From Clostridium culturomicium (lineage in GTDB: Bacteria; Bacillota; Clostridia; Clostridiales; Clostridiaceae), in contig NZ_CCXK01000016.1 in NCBI RefSeq assembly GCF_000821305.1, positions 1,872 through 51,031 on the forward strand: a stretch of DNA of 49,160 bases, in the 5' to 3' direction. The translations under genes and the position numbers were made by a program. Shown here in pieces: positions 17,134-25,920 of the stretch. The notes under the pieces were generated by a model. That model was not told where the DNA came from, did no database searches, and worked only from the letters and a program-made list of their open reading frames with translations. Position 1 is the stretch's first letter. The number at the start of each line of letters is the position of its first letter.

Positions 17134-18042
17134 TTACTTTTTAAATTTATTCTTATTTGTTTTTTTATATACATAGAAGATAATCCAGCCAATAATACTA
17201 AGAATTACTGCATAAGGTATTATTGATACAATAATTAATATTAAACTTGTTCCCACATATTTCAAACTTTTTAGAGACGTAGCAAAAGCATTAACTATTT
17301 TATCCCCAAAGTTTTTAGGATTGTCAACCAACTTAGTTGGCTCATCAACTTCATATAAGCTTATATTAACCGTTCCATAATCCACTAAGTCATTCATTTG
17401 GTTTTTGTATCCAGTAAGATATTCAATATTATACCTTACCTCTGTAAGCTGCTTTTCTATGGTTAGGATATCTTCCATAGTCTTTGCTTCATTTAATAAT
17501 TCTAAATACCTGGCTTCTTGGGCTTCATAAACCTTAAGTCTAGTTTCTGTGTCGTAATACTGTTTTGTAATATCCTCACTACTACTGTTTTCATTGGTGA
17601 TAACTCCCATGGTTTCTGCTGACTTTAGGAAGTCTTGAAAGCTTTCTTTTGGTACTCTTACCACAAAGTCTGCGTTTCTATAGGTTTTATAATTATTGCT
17701 GCCAACTCCTGGATGATTAATGTTAGAAGACTGCATATAACCCTCACACTGCTCAAGTGATGTCTTTAATGTATCCACAGCCTTATCAAATTCTACTGTC
17801 TCAATTGAAAGGTTTGCATTGTCTATAATCTTTTTCTCACTTAAATTTTCAAAATTAATGCTGGTACTTTCTGCATTTGCCTCCATTGGAGCTGTACCTT
17901 CACCGTCGTAGGCTATTTCCTGCTTTGCTTCCTCATAATCTGATGATGTACTATCAGCTGTTGACCCGTTAGAACTTTTAGCTCCACAGCCTGCTAAAAG
18001 GGCAGCTATTAATAAGGGAATTATTATTTTTGCTCTTTTCAT
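17134..18042 (-). CDS. DUF4349 lipoprotein with C-terminal membrane anchor
   Basis: A signal peptide with lipobox LLAGC (Cys19) is followed by a Ser/Thr/Glu-rich linker (20-70) and a DUF4349 domain (about 70-265). Its features are IIDNANLSIETVEFDKAVDT, FVVRVPKESFQDFL, and a coiled-coil centre KQYYDTETRLKVYEAQEARY ... LTEVRYNIEYLTGY. A transmembrane helix (about 270-295) with a basic end follows. The double anchoring is typical of this family, whose role at the cell surface is unknown. AAGGAGG precedes the ATG. A hairpin repeat element lies about 110 nt upstream on the same strand. Confidence 0.88.
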   Translation of the reverse strand: MKRAKIIIPLLIAALLAGCGAKSSNGSTADSTSSDYEEAKQEIAYDGEGTAPMEANAESTSINFENLSEKKIIDNANLSIETVEFDKAVDTLKTSLEQCEGYMQSSNINHPGVGSNNYKTYRNADFVVRVPKESFQDFLKSAETMGVITNENSSSEDITKQYYDTETRLKVYEAQEARYLELLNEAKTMEDILTIEKQLTEVRYNIEYLTGYKNQMNDLVDYGTVNISLYEVDEPTKLVDNPKNFGDKIVNAFATSLKSLKYVGTSLILIIVSIIPYAVILSIIGWIIFYVYKKTNKNKFKK

Positions 18043-18154
18043 AAATACCTCCTTTTTTATTGTTTACTTTAATTTTTAATTCCTTCCTTTGGAATTTGTA
18101 GTAACTTAAAGTCTATCAACATTAGAAGAAATTTTTCATAGCAAATAAAAATAC

Positions 18155-18245
18155 GTATCTCCTTAAGTGAAACTCTAAATCTATGATTTAGATAAATTAA
18201 ACCTGCTCATTCAAATGAATAAGAGGAAGAGTTTCCTTATATAGA
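18155..18245 (-). repeat. Hairpin repeat element, copy 1
   Basis: Read on the minus strand this copy starts AAGGAAACTCTTCC, contains the perfect hairpin CTAAATC-ATA-GATTTAG (18191-18175) and ends CACTTAAGGAG. The same order is found at 34.2 kb and 37.6 kb and, rearranged, at 21.4 kb. It lies upstream of the DUF4349 gene. Confidence 0.65.
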
Positions 18246-18294
18246 TAATACGTATTATTCTTTATTAAAGTACAATAATTCTTAACAGATTAAA

Positions 18295-18762
18295 TTATTT
18301 TTTCTGTTTTCTTAAAACTTCACATCTTAACTTAGGAATCTTTCTTGAATTAACTTGAGATAGTACTTCGCTTACAACTACAGCTCCCATATTAATATAA
18401 AACTCCTTGGCTTGAGGACTTGTAACAAGCTCAATCTCTAAAATACCAAAGCTTTCACACAAATCTATCATATGCTCCCACATAATTCTGCCATAACCTT
18501 TTCCCATGTACCTTGGTTTAATATAAAAGTATTCAACTTCACCTAAATAAGCTTCTTGAATCACCACATAAAAACCTATAATATCACCTTCGTCTTCCAG
18601 CACATAGGCTAAATTTTCACTTATGATTTCAGAAGTCACATTATATATTATTTTATATATCTCCATGAATTCTTCATCATATCCCCAATAGGCCTCTGAT
18701 TCAGCGGCTATGCTTGTAAGTATCTCATCTTCTTTGCTACTTGCACTTCTAATCTTCCACAT
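18295..18762 (-). CDS. GNAT family N-acetyltransferase
   Basis: The 155-residue protein has the GNAT fold. The acetyl-CoA pyrophosphate-binding motif RYMGKGYG (84-91) follows the beta-strand EVEYFYIKP, and the C-terminal strand pair carries FYINMGAVVVSEV. Such enzymes transfer an acetyl group from acetyl-CoA to an amine. The acceptor is unknown. It stands alone, upstream of and on the same strand as the DUF4349 gene but separated by the repeat element, so it is probably a separate unit. Confidence 0.85.
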   Translation of the reverse strand: MWKIRSASSKEDEILTSIAAESEAYWGYDEEFMEIYKIIYNVTSEIISENLAYVLEDEGDIIGFYVVIQEAYLGEVEYFYIKPRYMGKGYGRIMWEHMIDLCESFGILEIELVTSPQAKEFYINMGAVVVSEVLSQVNSRKIPKLRCEVLRKQKK

Positions 18763-19139
18763 AATAATCCCTCCTCAACAATGAATTATGTGGCTCTCTA
18801 TTTACTCCACTTCTACTATAAATCATTGCTTAATATCTATTTTCATCTGCAATATACGCTTCAATCTTCCCATTTCCTACTTCTCCTTAATTTCATTATA
18901 GTGCATTTACCGTTTATTTCCAAATAATTTTTAAGGAAATTGTTGATTATATTTGCCAAAATTATAACTATATTGTGATAAATTATAATTAAAATAATAT
19001 ATCATAAAAATTAAAAGGATTTAATAATTATATCTAGAAGATAACTTATAATGGGAAATATATTAAATTGTGAAGAAAGAGTTTCCCTCAAATTAACTAT
19101 TTGGATTACACTTAAAGACAAATTTCAGGAGGTTTTTTT
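18763..19139. other. Intergenic region upstream of nagB
   Basis: Divergent promoter region for the GNAT gene and nagBA. At about 19078-19116 there is a degenerate relative of the hairpin repeat (GAGTTTCC ... CAAATTAACTATTTGG ... CACTTAA). CAGGAGG at 19127-19133 is the nagB ribosome-binding site. No clear regulator operator was recognised. Confidence 0.4.
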
Positions 19140-19865
19140 ATGAAAATTTATAGTGCAAAAGATTATCAAGACATGAGTAGAAAAGCAGCAAATATTTTAT
19201 CTGCACAAGTTATTATGAAGCCTAACTGCGTTTTAGGTTTAGCAACAGGCTCAACTCCTATAGGAATTTATGAGCAATTAATCAAATGGTATGAAAAGGG
19301 TGACTTAGATTTTTCTGAAGTTAAAACAGTTAACCTTGATGAATATAAAGGCTTACCGAGAGAAAGTGAACAAAGCTACTATCACTTTATGCACAAAAAC
19401 TTTTTTGAACATATCAATGTTAAGGAAGATAATATAAATATTCCTAACGGTCTTGCAAAGGATGACTTAAAGGAATGTACTAGATACAATAAATGTATTT
19501 ATGATTTAGGTGGAATTGATATGCAGCTTTTAGGCCTTGGTCATAACGGACATATCGGCTTTAATGAGCCTGGTGCTGTTTTTGAAAAGGAAACCCACTG
19601 CATAGATTTAACTGATAGAACTATAAAGGCAAATCAAAGATTCTTTCCTGATGGAAATGTTCCAAAACAAGCTTATACCATGGGAATAAAAAACATCATG
19701 CAGGCTAGAAAAATTCTTTTAGTTGTAAGTGGTGAAGATAAGTCCGATATCCTTTATAAGGCTTTAAAGGGACCTGTTACTCCACTCGTTCCTGCTTCAA
19801 TTTTACAGCTTCACAATGATGTTATTATCGTTGCTGATGAAGCAGCTCTTTCTCAACTTTTATAA
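19140..19865 (+). CDS. nagB: Glucosamine-6-phosphate deaminase
   Basis: The 241-residue protein has the full set of NagB motifs: GLATGSTPIGIY (33-44, phosphate binding), NLDEYKGL (65-72, catalytic Asp67), GLGHNGHIGFNEPG (132-145, with His138 and Glu143) and ANQRFF. It converts glucosamine 6-phosphate to fructose 6-phosphate and ammonia. The Asp found before GH in E. coli is Asn here, as in many Gram-positive enzymes. nagA follows 11 nt downstream, so the pair takes GlcNAc-6-phosphate from wall turnover or uptake into glycolysis. Confidence 0.96.
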   Translation: MKIYSAKDYQDMSRKAANILSAQVIMKPNCVLGLATGSTPIGIYEQLIKWYEKGDLDFSEVKTVNLDEYKGLPRESEQSYYHFMHKNFFEHINVKEDNINIPNGLAKDDLKECTRYNKCIYDLGGIDMQLLGLGHNGHIGFNEPGAVFEKETHCIDLTDRTIKANQRFFPDGNVPKQAYTMGIKNIMQARKILLVVSGEDKSDILYKALKGPVTPLVPASILQLHNDVIIVADEAALSQLL

Positions 19866-19876
19866 GAGGTGAGACT

Positions 19877-21004
19877 ATGATTATTAAAAATGCAAAGGTT
19901 TTTACTGAAGGCTGTGAATTTGTAACTAAGGATATCTTCATTAAGGATGGTATCTTTGTAGATTCTTTATGTGAAAATACATCAGAAGAAGTTATTGACG
20001 GTGAAGGGCTTTATGCCATCCCTGGACTTATTGATATTCATCTTCATGGAGCTATGGGGTATGACTTCTGTGACGGAACTAATGAAGCCACTGAAATCAT
20101 TGCAAAGTTTGAAGCAAGTCAAGGTGTTACTGCCTTCACACCTGCAACCTTAACTTTAGATGAAGAAGAATTATACAATATCTGCAAAGAGTCAAGAACT
20201 TATGAAAATGCTCAAGGTTCAGAATTTTTAGGAATTCATTTAGAGGGCCCCTTCCTTTCCCCAGGTAAAAAAGGAGCTCATGCTGAAAAATTTTTGAAAA
20301 AACCAGATGTGAATGTCTTTAACCGATTAAATGAAGCCTCTGGTGAAAAAATTAAAATCGTTACTATTGCTCCAGACCTTGAAGGTGCAATGGAGTTTAT
20401 AGAGGAGTTAAAGGATAAAACAATTTTATCCCTTGGACATAGTGCTTCAAATTATGATACTGCAGTTAAAGCTTTTGAAAAAGGTGCCTGTCACGTTACT
20501 CACTTATACAATGCAATGGCTCCTATGCTTCACAGAGATCCAGGCATCATTGGCGCTGCTGCTGATACTGAAAACTGTTATGTAGAATTAATTTCTGACG
20601 GTATCCACTGTCATCCAAACATAGTTAGATCTACCTTCAAGCTTTTTGGAGATGATCATATAATTCTCATAAGCGACAGCATGAGAGCTACTGGAATGAC
20701 CGATGGAACATATACTCTTGGTGGATTAGTTGTTACTGTAGTAGGAAGTCTAGCTACTCTAACGGATGGTACCATTGCTGGTTCCGCCACTTCTTTAATG
20801 AATTGTTTAAGAAAGGCTGTTTCCTTTGGAGTTCCTTTAGAAAGTGCCGTTAAATGTGCAACTATGAACCCAGCAAAGGAGATTGGTGTCTTTGATGCTA
20901 TGGGAAGTATTACTTCAGGTAAAAAAGCTAATCTGGTTCTACTTGATAAAAACTTAAACATTTCAGATGTATATATAAATGGCCATAAATACTATTCAAA
21001 ATAA
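19877..21004 (+). CDS. nagA: N-acetylglucosamine-6-phosphate deacetylase
   Basis: The 375-residue amidohydrolase carries the expected metal and substrate motifs: GLIDIHLHGAMGYD (HxH at 55/57), HLEGPFLSP with Glu123, GHSAS (His188), VTHLYNAM (His209), LISDSMRATGM with the catalytic Asp267, and a C-terminal NPAKEIG. It removes acetate from GlcNAc-6-phosphate, supplying NagB. AAGAGGTGAG precedes the ATG. The order nagB-nagA is reversed compared with E. coli. No nag regulator is adjacent. Confidence 0.96.
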   Translation: MIIKNAKVFTEGCEFVTKDIFIKDGIFVDSLCENTSEEVIDGEGLYAIPGLIDIHLHGAMGYDFCDGTNEATEIIAKFEASQGVTAFTPATLTLDEEELYNICKESRTYENAQGSEFLGIHLEGPFLSPGKKGAHAEKFLKKPDVNVFNRLNEASGEKIKIVTIAPDLEGAMEFIEELKDKTILSLGHSASNYDTAVKAFEKGACHVTHLYNAMAPMLHRDPGIIGAAADTENCYVELISDGIHCHPNIVRSTFKLFGDDHIILISDSMRATGMTDGTYTLGGLVVTVVGSLATLTDGTIAGSATSLMNCLRKAVSFGVPLESAVKCATMNPAKEIGVFDAMGSITSGKKANLVLLDKNLNISDVYINGHKYYSK

Positions 21005-21034
21005 AATAATTTAAGTCAAAAATAGTTTTATTTT

Positions 21035-21063
21035 AGAAGAAATCTCTCATTGAGATTTCTTCT
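21035..21063 (+). terminator. Terminator of nagBA
   Basis: AGAAGAAATCTC (21035-21046) and GAGATTTCTTCT (21052-21063) form a perfect 12-bp stem followed by TTATTTATT. Confidence 0.85.
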
Positions 21064-21337
21064 TTATTTATTGTAAAAATTTCTCTTTTTTTATATAATT
21101 AGTATTGTTATAAAAAGTGTAATTGTTCTTCGAAGCTCGAAGAACATCTTTACAATACTTTAAATTTATATTAATATTTAAAGCACTTTTGTTTTTTTAT
21201 GAACGTAATAATATTAAGTTCATATATTAGCTAAAGAATAAAAAAATTATTAAAGTTTTCTTAAGACTTTGTTTAACTACTACAAATATTCTCTTTTAAG
21301 GTTTATATTATAAAGAGATAAAATATATTAATAAGGA
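21064..21337. other. Intergenic region with a perfect palindrome
   Basis: GTTCTTCGA (21125-21133) and TCGAAGAAC (21137-21145) form a 9-bp perfect inverted repeat with a 3-base centre. It could be an operator or a short hairpin. No gene is seen. Confidence 0.4.
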
Positions 21338-21505
21338 GACTCATTTTCATATTCATTCAAAGAAGTCGTCAAAGAGTAAGTTCCGTAACTAAATCATAGA
21401 TGCACACTGTGGGAGTTCTGCTGACCAAATCATAGATTTGGAGCATCACTTTTAGACTGTCACTTAACTTCTCATTCGCCAAATCATAGATTTGGATGGT
21501 CGCTT
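21338..21505 (+). repeat. Hairpin repeat element, copy 2 (three tandem hairpin units)
   Basis: It starts AAGGAGACTCATTTTCATAT, like the 34.2 kb copy, and contains GAGTAAGTTCCGTAACTAAATC. It then has two perfect hairpins, CCAAATC-ATA-GATTTGG, at 21425-21441 and 21479-21495, after an imperfect first unit at 21389-21402. It ends about 55 bp before the LTA-synthase-family ATG, so it probably lies in that gene's 5' untranslated region. The segment around 21389-21455 matches the second copy at 37.7 kb in reverse. Confidence 0.7.
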
Positions 21506-21560
21506 ATCGTAAGTATTTTTTAGCAAGTATATTAACATTTTTATATTAGGAGATTTTATT

Positions 21561-23669
21561 ATGAAGAAATTAATGAAGAAAATTTTTACAAAGGATAACT
21601 GTAAAACCTTAGTAATGTTAATGCTATTAGCAACCTTTATTAACTTAATCATTGAATGCTTTAACCGTGCGTCACTGTTTAAGGGGTTTGGTCACATGCT
21701 GACGAAACCGCAGGTATTCTTTTACAATGTACTTGTAATTCTTATAACACTATCCATTACATTCTTAACCAGAAGAAGAGTATTTGTGGCAACACTGCTT
21801 TCTATTTTATGGATAGGTTTCGGAATTACAAACTTTATCATTTTAAGTAACAGAGTTACTCCATTTACAGCTACTGATTTTACTCTTTTAGGAGATGGGA
21901 CAACCATACTAACAAAGTATTTTAATGGCTTCCAAATCGGTTTAGTTATTGTGGCAGCTATACTACTTGTTGTTGGTTTGGTTTCCCTTTGGCGTCGTGC
22001 TCCAATCTATAAAAACAAAATTTCTTACCTTAGAAATATTGTTATAGTTGGAATAATAACAGTTGTAGTTACTCTCTTTACTCAAGTAGCCCTTTCAACT
22101 AATGTATTGGCTGCAAATTTTGGAAATATCGCTGATGCCTATAAGGATTACGGCTTTGTATACTGTTTTGTAAATAGTCTGGTTAACACTGGAATGAATA
22201 AACCTAAAGATTATTCACCAACAGCAATAGATGAAATTACCTCAAAAACTCTTGAAAGTAAGAAAAAGGTAGAAACTGAAGTTAAAAAGCCAAATATAAT
22301 AATGCTTCAGCTTGAATCTTTATTTGATGTAACTACATTAAAAGATGTTAAATTCTCTAAGGATCCCCTTCCAAACCTCCATAAACTTTCATCTGAGTTT
22401 ACCTCTGGTTATTTAACTGTTCCTTCAATAGGAGCTGGTACTGCAAATACAGAGTTTGAAGCTATTACTGGAATGAATCTTGACTTTTTTGGTCCTGGAG
22501 AATATCCTTACAAAACTATCTTAAAAGAAACTACTGCTGAAAGTGCAGCTTACAATCTTAAAGAATTGGGCTATGGCACTCATGCAATCCACAATAATGA
22601 TGGAACCTTCTATGGAAGAAATAAGGTTTTTGCAAACCTAGGCTTTGATACCTTTACTTCTCTAGAGTATATGAATCCTATAGAAGAAAATCCAACTGGC
22701 TGGGCAAAGGATAAAATCCTTATTAAGGAAATCTTGAACACCCTTAAATCTACAGAAGAGCAAGATTATATCTACACTATTTCTGTTCAAGGTCATGGAA
22801 AATATCCAAACAACCCATCTGGAGACCTTCAAAGCGATGAAACTTCTGATGAAGCTACTAATGAAGCTGCTGAAGAAGCCCTTCATGACGCTGCAAAAGC
22901 TGAAGCTGCTGATATAGCTCTAACTAAGGAGCAATTACTTAAGGAATACAGCTCTTCACCAGATTACATCAAGGTTGACGGCTTTGACGAAGAAAAAGAT
23001 TATGCTTTTGAATATTATGTAAATCAAATTCATGAAATGGACCAGTTTGTTGCTGATCTTATCAATGAACTTTCAAAGACAAATGAAGATATAGTTTTAG
23101 TTCTTTTCGGTGACCACCTTCCAACCTTTGGAATTGAACAAGAAGATTTAGCTGCTAACACACTTTATGATACTCCTTATGTAATTTGGGATAACATGAA
23201 TCTTCCTAAAAAAGATAAAAACCTTGAAGCTTATCAGCTTAATGCTTATGTTTTAGAGCAGCTTAATATAGACAACGGTACTTTAACAAAGCTTCATCAA
23301 AACGAAAGAGATAATGAAGACTATTTATCTGCCTTTGAGCTTCTTCAATATGATATGCTTTATGGAAAAAGAGAAATCTATGGTGAAGTTAACCCATTTG
23401 AACCAACAGATATAAAAATGGGTATCTATGATGAAAAACTTACAAAAGTTATTGAAGAAGAAGATAGAATTGTAGTTAAAGGTGAATACTTCACCCCATA
23501 CAGCCGTGTTCTAATTAATGATGAGATTATTGATACAATCTATGTTTCACCTAATGAAGTTTCAATAGAAAAACATGAATTACACCAAGGTGACCTAATC
23601 AGTGTAGGACAAGTTGATGGTAATTATGTGCTTAGTAAAACAAATGAATATATCTATGGAAGCAATTAA
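21561..23669 (+). CDS. LTA synthase family protein (sulfatase-fold phosphoglycerol transferase)
   Basis: Five transmembrane helices (about 17-37, 52-70, 75-97, 125-145, 157-180) precede an extracellular sulfatase-type domain. Metal and nucleophile motifs are visible: Glu252 in MLQLESLF, Thr294 in GAGTANTEFE, HNNDGTFYGR, SVQGHGKYP and FGDHLPTFG. Such enzymes polymerise glycerol phosphate from phosphatidylglycerol onto a glycolipid or decorate wall polymers. The protein is unusual in two ways. An Ala/Glu-rich insert (about 418-455, ATNEAAEEALHDAAKAEAAD) interrupts the catalytic domain, and a C-terminal IPT/TIG-like beta domain is present (about 625-702). A repeat-hairpin cluster precedes the gene. 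Confidence 0.88.
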   Translation: MKKLMKKIFTKDNCKTLVMLMLLATFINLIIECFNRASLFKGFGHMLTKPQVFFYNVLVILITLSITFLTRRRVFVATLLSILWIGFGITNFIILSNRVTPFTATDFTLLGDGTTILTKYFNGFQIGLVIVAAILLVVGLVSLWRRAPIYKNKISYLRNIVIVGIITVVVTLFTQVALSTNVLAANFGNIADAYKDYGFVYCFVNSLVNTGMNKPKDYSPTAIDEITSKTLESKKKVETEVKKPNIIMLQLESLFDVTTLKDVKFSKDPLPNLHKLSSEFTSGYLTVPSIGAGTANTEFEAITGMNLDFFGPGEYPYKTILKETTAESAAYNLKELGYGTHAIHNNDGTFYGRNKVFANLGFDTFTSLEYMNPIEENPTGWAKDKILIKEILNTLKSTEEQDYIYTISVQGHGKYPNNPSGDLQSDETSDEATNEAAEEALHDAAKAEAADIALTKEQLLKEYSSSPDYIKVDGFDEEKDYAFEYYVNQIHEMDQFVADLINELSKTNEDIVLVLFGDHLPTFGIEQEDLAANTLYDTPYVIWDNMNLPKKDKNLEAYQLNAYVLEQLNIDNGTLTKLHQNERDNEDYLSAFELLQYDMLYGKREIYGEVNPFEPTDIKMGIYDEKLTKVIEEEDRIVVKGEYFTPYSRVLINDEIIDTIYVSPNEVSIEKHELHQGDLISVGQVDGNYVLSKTNEYIYGSN

Positions 23670-23684
23670 TTTTAGTTAATATTA

Positions 23685-23722
23685 TTTGGAGCTGATTTTC
23701 AAAATCAAAAACAGTTTCCAAA
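23685..23722 (+). other. Imperfect long hairpin after the LTA-synthase gene
   Basis: TTTGGA-CTG-TTTT pairs with AAAA-CAG-TCCAAA with single-base bulges. There is no U tract. It may stabilise the 3' end of the mRNA. Confidence 0.35.
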
Positions 23723-23798
23723 TGGCTTTGATTATGTCCTTGCTAATGGATGTATTACCACTAATAAAATAAATTGCTAGTGTATGTGCCGGAAAATA

Positions 23799-23830
23799 TA
23801 AAAGAGGGATTAAATTTAATCCCTCTTTTA
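23799..23830. terminator. Bidirectional terminator between convergent genes
   Basis: AAAGAGGGATTAAA and TTTAATCCCTCTTT form an almost continuous palindrome (23801-23828) flanked by A and T tracts. It serves the LTA-synthase gene on plus and the sugar-binding gene on minus. Confidence 0.85.
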
Positions 23831-24895
23831 TTATTTAATTTCTTTTATTTTTGGCCTTTTAATAAAATCATCAATATTTTCTTTTGTAATCTCCTTATGA
23901 GGTACTAAAACATATTTTCCATTTCTTATGGGTGAGACCTCTTCCAAGCTTTGACCTATTGCCAAGGCATAAGCAATATTAACTATATTGGTGGCTTGCA
24001 CCTGTGTATCACTCAATACTGTTCCTTCCATAGTTCCATCCTTAACTGCTTCTAAGGCTTCATTTATGCCATCTACACCCACAACAACTGGCCAATGCTC
24101 TTTTGGTACCTGTGCCGTCTTCAGGGCATATACAGCCCCTAAAGCCATTTCATCATTGTTGCTGAAAACAACCTCAATGGAATTTCCAAATTCCTTTATC
24201 CAGTTTGTCATTTTCTCATTGCCTTGATCCGACTGCCAATTGGCACTTTCATCCGCCAGCCTTTCCAGCTCAAATCCTCTTTCCATGACAGATTTCACAC
24301 AGTACTCTGTTCTTATAGCAGCATCTTGATGTCCAAGCTCCCCTTCCAAAATTACATACTGAAGCTTTCCATCTCCATTTTTATCTACAGCTGATTTGTC
24401 TGTTTCAAAGGCTTTAATAACAATATTCCCCTGCATTCTTGCTGACTGCTCTGCCTGGGCTCCCACATAATAAAGCTTATTCCATCTGTTCATATCCTCT
24501 TCAACAGGCTCCCTGTTAAAAAACACTAAAGGAATATCTGCATCCTTAGCTTTATCAATAATAGTAGCTGCAGCCGTTCTGTCCACTAGATTTACGCAGA
24601 TCACATCATATTCTCTGCTAATAAACCTATCAATCTGATTTCCTTGATTGATAACACTTCCATTAGCGTCCACAAAATCTATAGTTATCTTACAGACCTC
24701 TGCTTCCTCCTTATTTTTGACAAGTGCTTCAATCTCCTTTCGTATATCATTAATAAAGGTATCATTCCCCTTATAAAGGGTCACCCCTATCTTAATTTCC
24801 TTGGTTTCTTCATTTATTTTATTCCCACAGGATGTTAGTCCCAGTAAAAATGAAAGTGTCACAAGAAAAAGTGCTCCTTTTTTTACCCTATTCAT
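23831..24895 (-). CDS. Galactose/glucose-binding-type lipoprotein, probable sensor of the adjacent two-component system
   Basis: The 354-residue protein has a lipobox (LTSC, Cys23) and a periplasmic-binding-protein fold of the MglB type. The E. coli MglB calcium loop is kept as DKNGDGKLQ (171-179), and the ligand-contact motifs PLVFFNREP, FSNNDEMALGA and VVGVDG are present. It is a paralogue of the MglB at 32946, with a similar calcium loop. Unlike that gene it is not in the transporter operon. It is the last gene of the yesN-yesM-sbp-sbp unit (45 nt after the previous gene). A sensing role, presenting sugar to the kinase's extracellular domain, is inferred from this position and from clostridial three-component systems such as XylFII-LytS-YesN. 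Confidence 0.8.
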   Translation of the reverse strand: MNRVKKGALFLVTLSFLLGLTSCGNKINEETKEIKIGVTLYKGNDTFINDIRKEIEALVKNKEEAEVCKITIDFVDANGSVINQGNQIDRFISREYDVICVNLVDRTAAATIIDKAKDADIPLVFFNREPVEEDMNRWNKLYYVGAQAEQSARMQGNIVIKAFETDKSAVDKNGDGKLQYVILEGELGHQDAAIRTEYCVKSVMERGFELERLADESANWQSDQGNEKMTNWIKEFGNSIEVVFSNNDEMALGAVYALKTAQVPKEHWPVVVGVDGINEALEAVKDGTMEGTVLSDTQVQATNIVNIAYALAIGQSLEEVSPIRNGKYVLVPHKEITKENIDDFIKRPKIKEIK

Positions 24896-24939
24896 GATTC
24901 CCCCTATTTAATTTAAAGTGCTGAATGTAAAATCTATAA

Positions 24940-25920
24940 TTATTTAATGAATGGAAACAATAATCTTTGATTTTCCTTGGAATACATATTATTTCCATTA
25001 ATAATTGTTGAATATATTTCACTGCTTTCTACTGGATTTCCCTTTAGTAAATCTACCAGAGTTTTAACCCCTAAATAGCCCACACTAAACTCATTTTGCA
25101 TGGCTGTAGAGTTAATCACTCCTTCTTCTAAATAAGAGATTATTTTATTGGTGGATCCAGCTCCATGAACTGCTATCTTCAGCTCCTCCTGCCTTTCACT
25201 GCTTATATCCTTCTTGCTTTTTCCCAAAACCTCCAGGATTGAAGGCTCGAAGGTAACTAATACATCCATCACATTATTCTCCATGAGCCTCTTTGCCTCT
25301 TCATATGCTTCCTCCTCATTATTAGAAAGCTGCCAAAAGCTGACGGTGTTTTCTGTCTTCATCATTTCATCAATGAACCCCAAGTATCTTTCATATATAC
25401 TGCTGCAGTCTATATTGTTTTTAACAATTATTATTCTCTGCTTTTCCTTGGATTTCATTGTAATTTCACTAGCAAGTGTCTTCCCAAGTCTGTAATTATT
25501 ACAGGATATATATGGTATGTCCATCTTACTTTCAACCTTAGATTCAATTTGAACAATTGGAATCATCTTAGAAGCTTCTTCAATGTATTTTTTCATTGAC
25601 CTATAATCTGCCGGTGCCACAATAATTCCATCTACCCCATTGTTAATTTCTCTGTCAATTAGACCTTTCTGTTCTTCAACGCTGTTATCTTCACTCAAAG
25701 TAATGAAGGAAAAATTAACATTCATCTCTGAGGATGCCTGCTCCATGCCTTCCCTCATAATCATCCAGCTTTCACTATTTTTACCCCTGACGATAACAGA
25801 GATATCATATATTTCAACTTTTTTACCAGTCTTAATGGTATCACTTATTAACACCAGGGAAGCTAAAATGAAAATGGAAAGAAGACAAAAGAAAATCCAT
25901 TTTTTCCTCACTCTCTTCAC
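24940..25920 (-). CDS. Membrane-anchored RbsB-like sugar-binding protein
   Basis: The 326-residue protein starts with a basic stretch and an uncleaved-looking hydrophobic helix (about 7-26) and has no lipobox Cys. It then reads as a type I periplasmic-binding fold (VEIYDISVIVRGKNSESWMI, NGVDGIIVAPADYRSMKKYI, IPIVQIESKV, YISCNNYRLGKTLA). Its ATG overlaps the kinase stop by 4 nt, so the two are translationally coupled. This coupling suggests a sensor that partners the YesM-type kinase and not a transporter subunit. The ligand is not deducible. No permease gene is attached to it. Confidence 0.8.
   Translation of the reverse strand: MKRVRKKWIFFCLLSIFILASLVLISDTIKTGKKVEIYDISVIVRGKNSESWMIMREGMEQASSEMNVNFSFITLSEDNSVEEQKGLIDREINNGVDGIIVAPADYRSMKKYIEEASKMIPIVQIESKVESKMDIPYISCNNYRLGKTLASEITMKSKEKQRIIIVKNNIDCSSIYERYLGFIDEMMKTENTVSFWQLSNNEEEAYEEAKRLMENNVMDVLVTFEPSILEVLGKSKKDISSERQEELKIAVHGAGSTNKIISYLEEGVINSTAMQNEFSVGYLGVKTLVDLLKGNPVESSEIYSTIINGNNMYSKENQRLLFPFIK

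Noticed and set aside
20656..20961. Minus-strand 101-codon frame inside nagA
   Set aside because: It is a shadow of nagA, whose motifs are complete; there is no ribosome-binding site.
21389..21495. Three similar hairpin units that could be taken for a short CRISPR array
   Set aside because: Spacing is uneven (about 36 and 54 bp), the units are imperfect, the copies are scattered elsewhere as single elements, and no cas genes are present.
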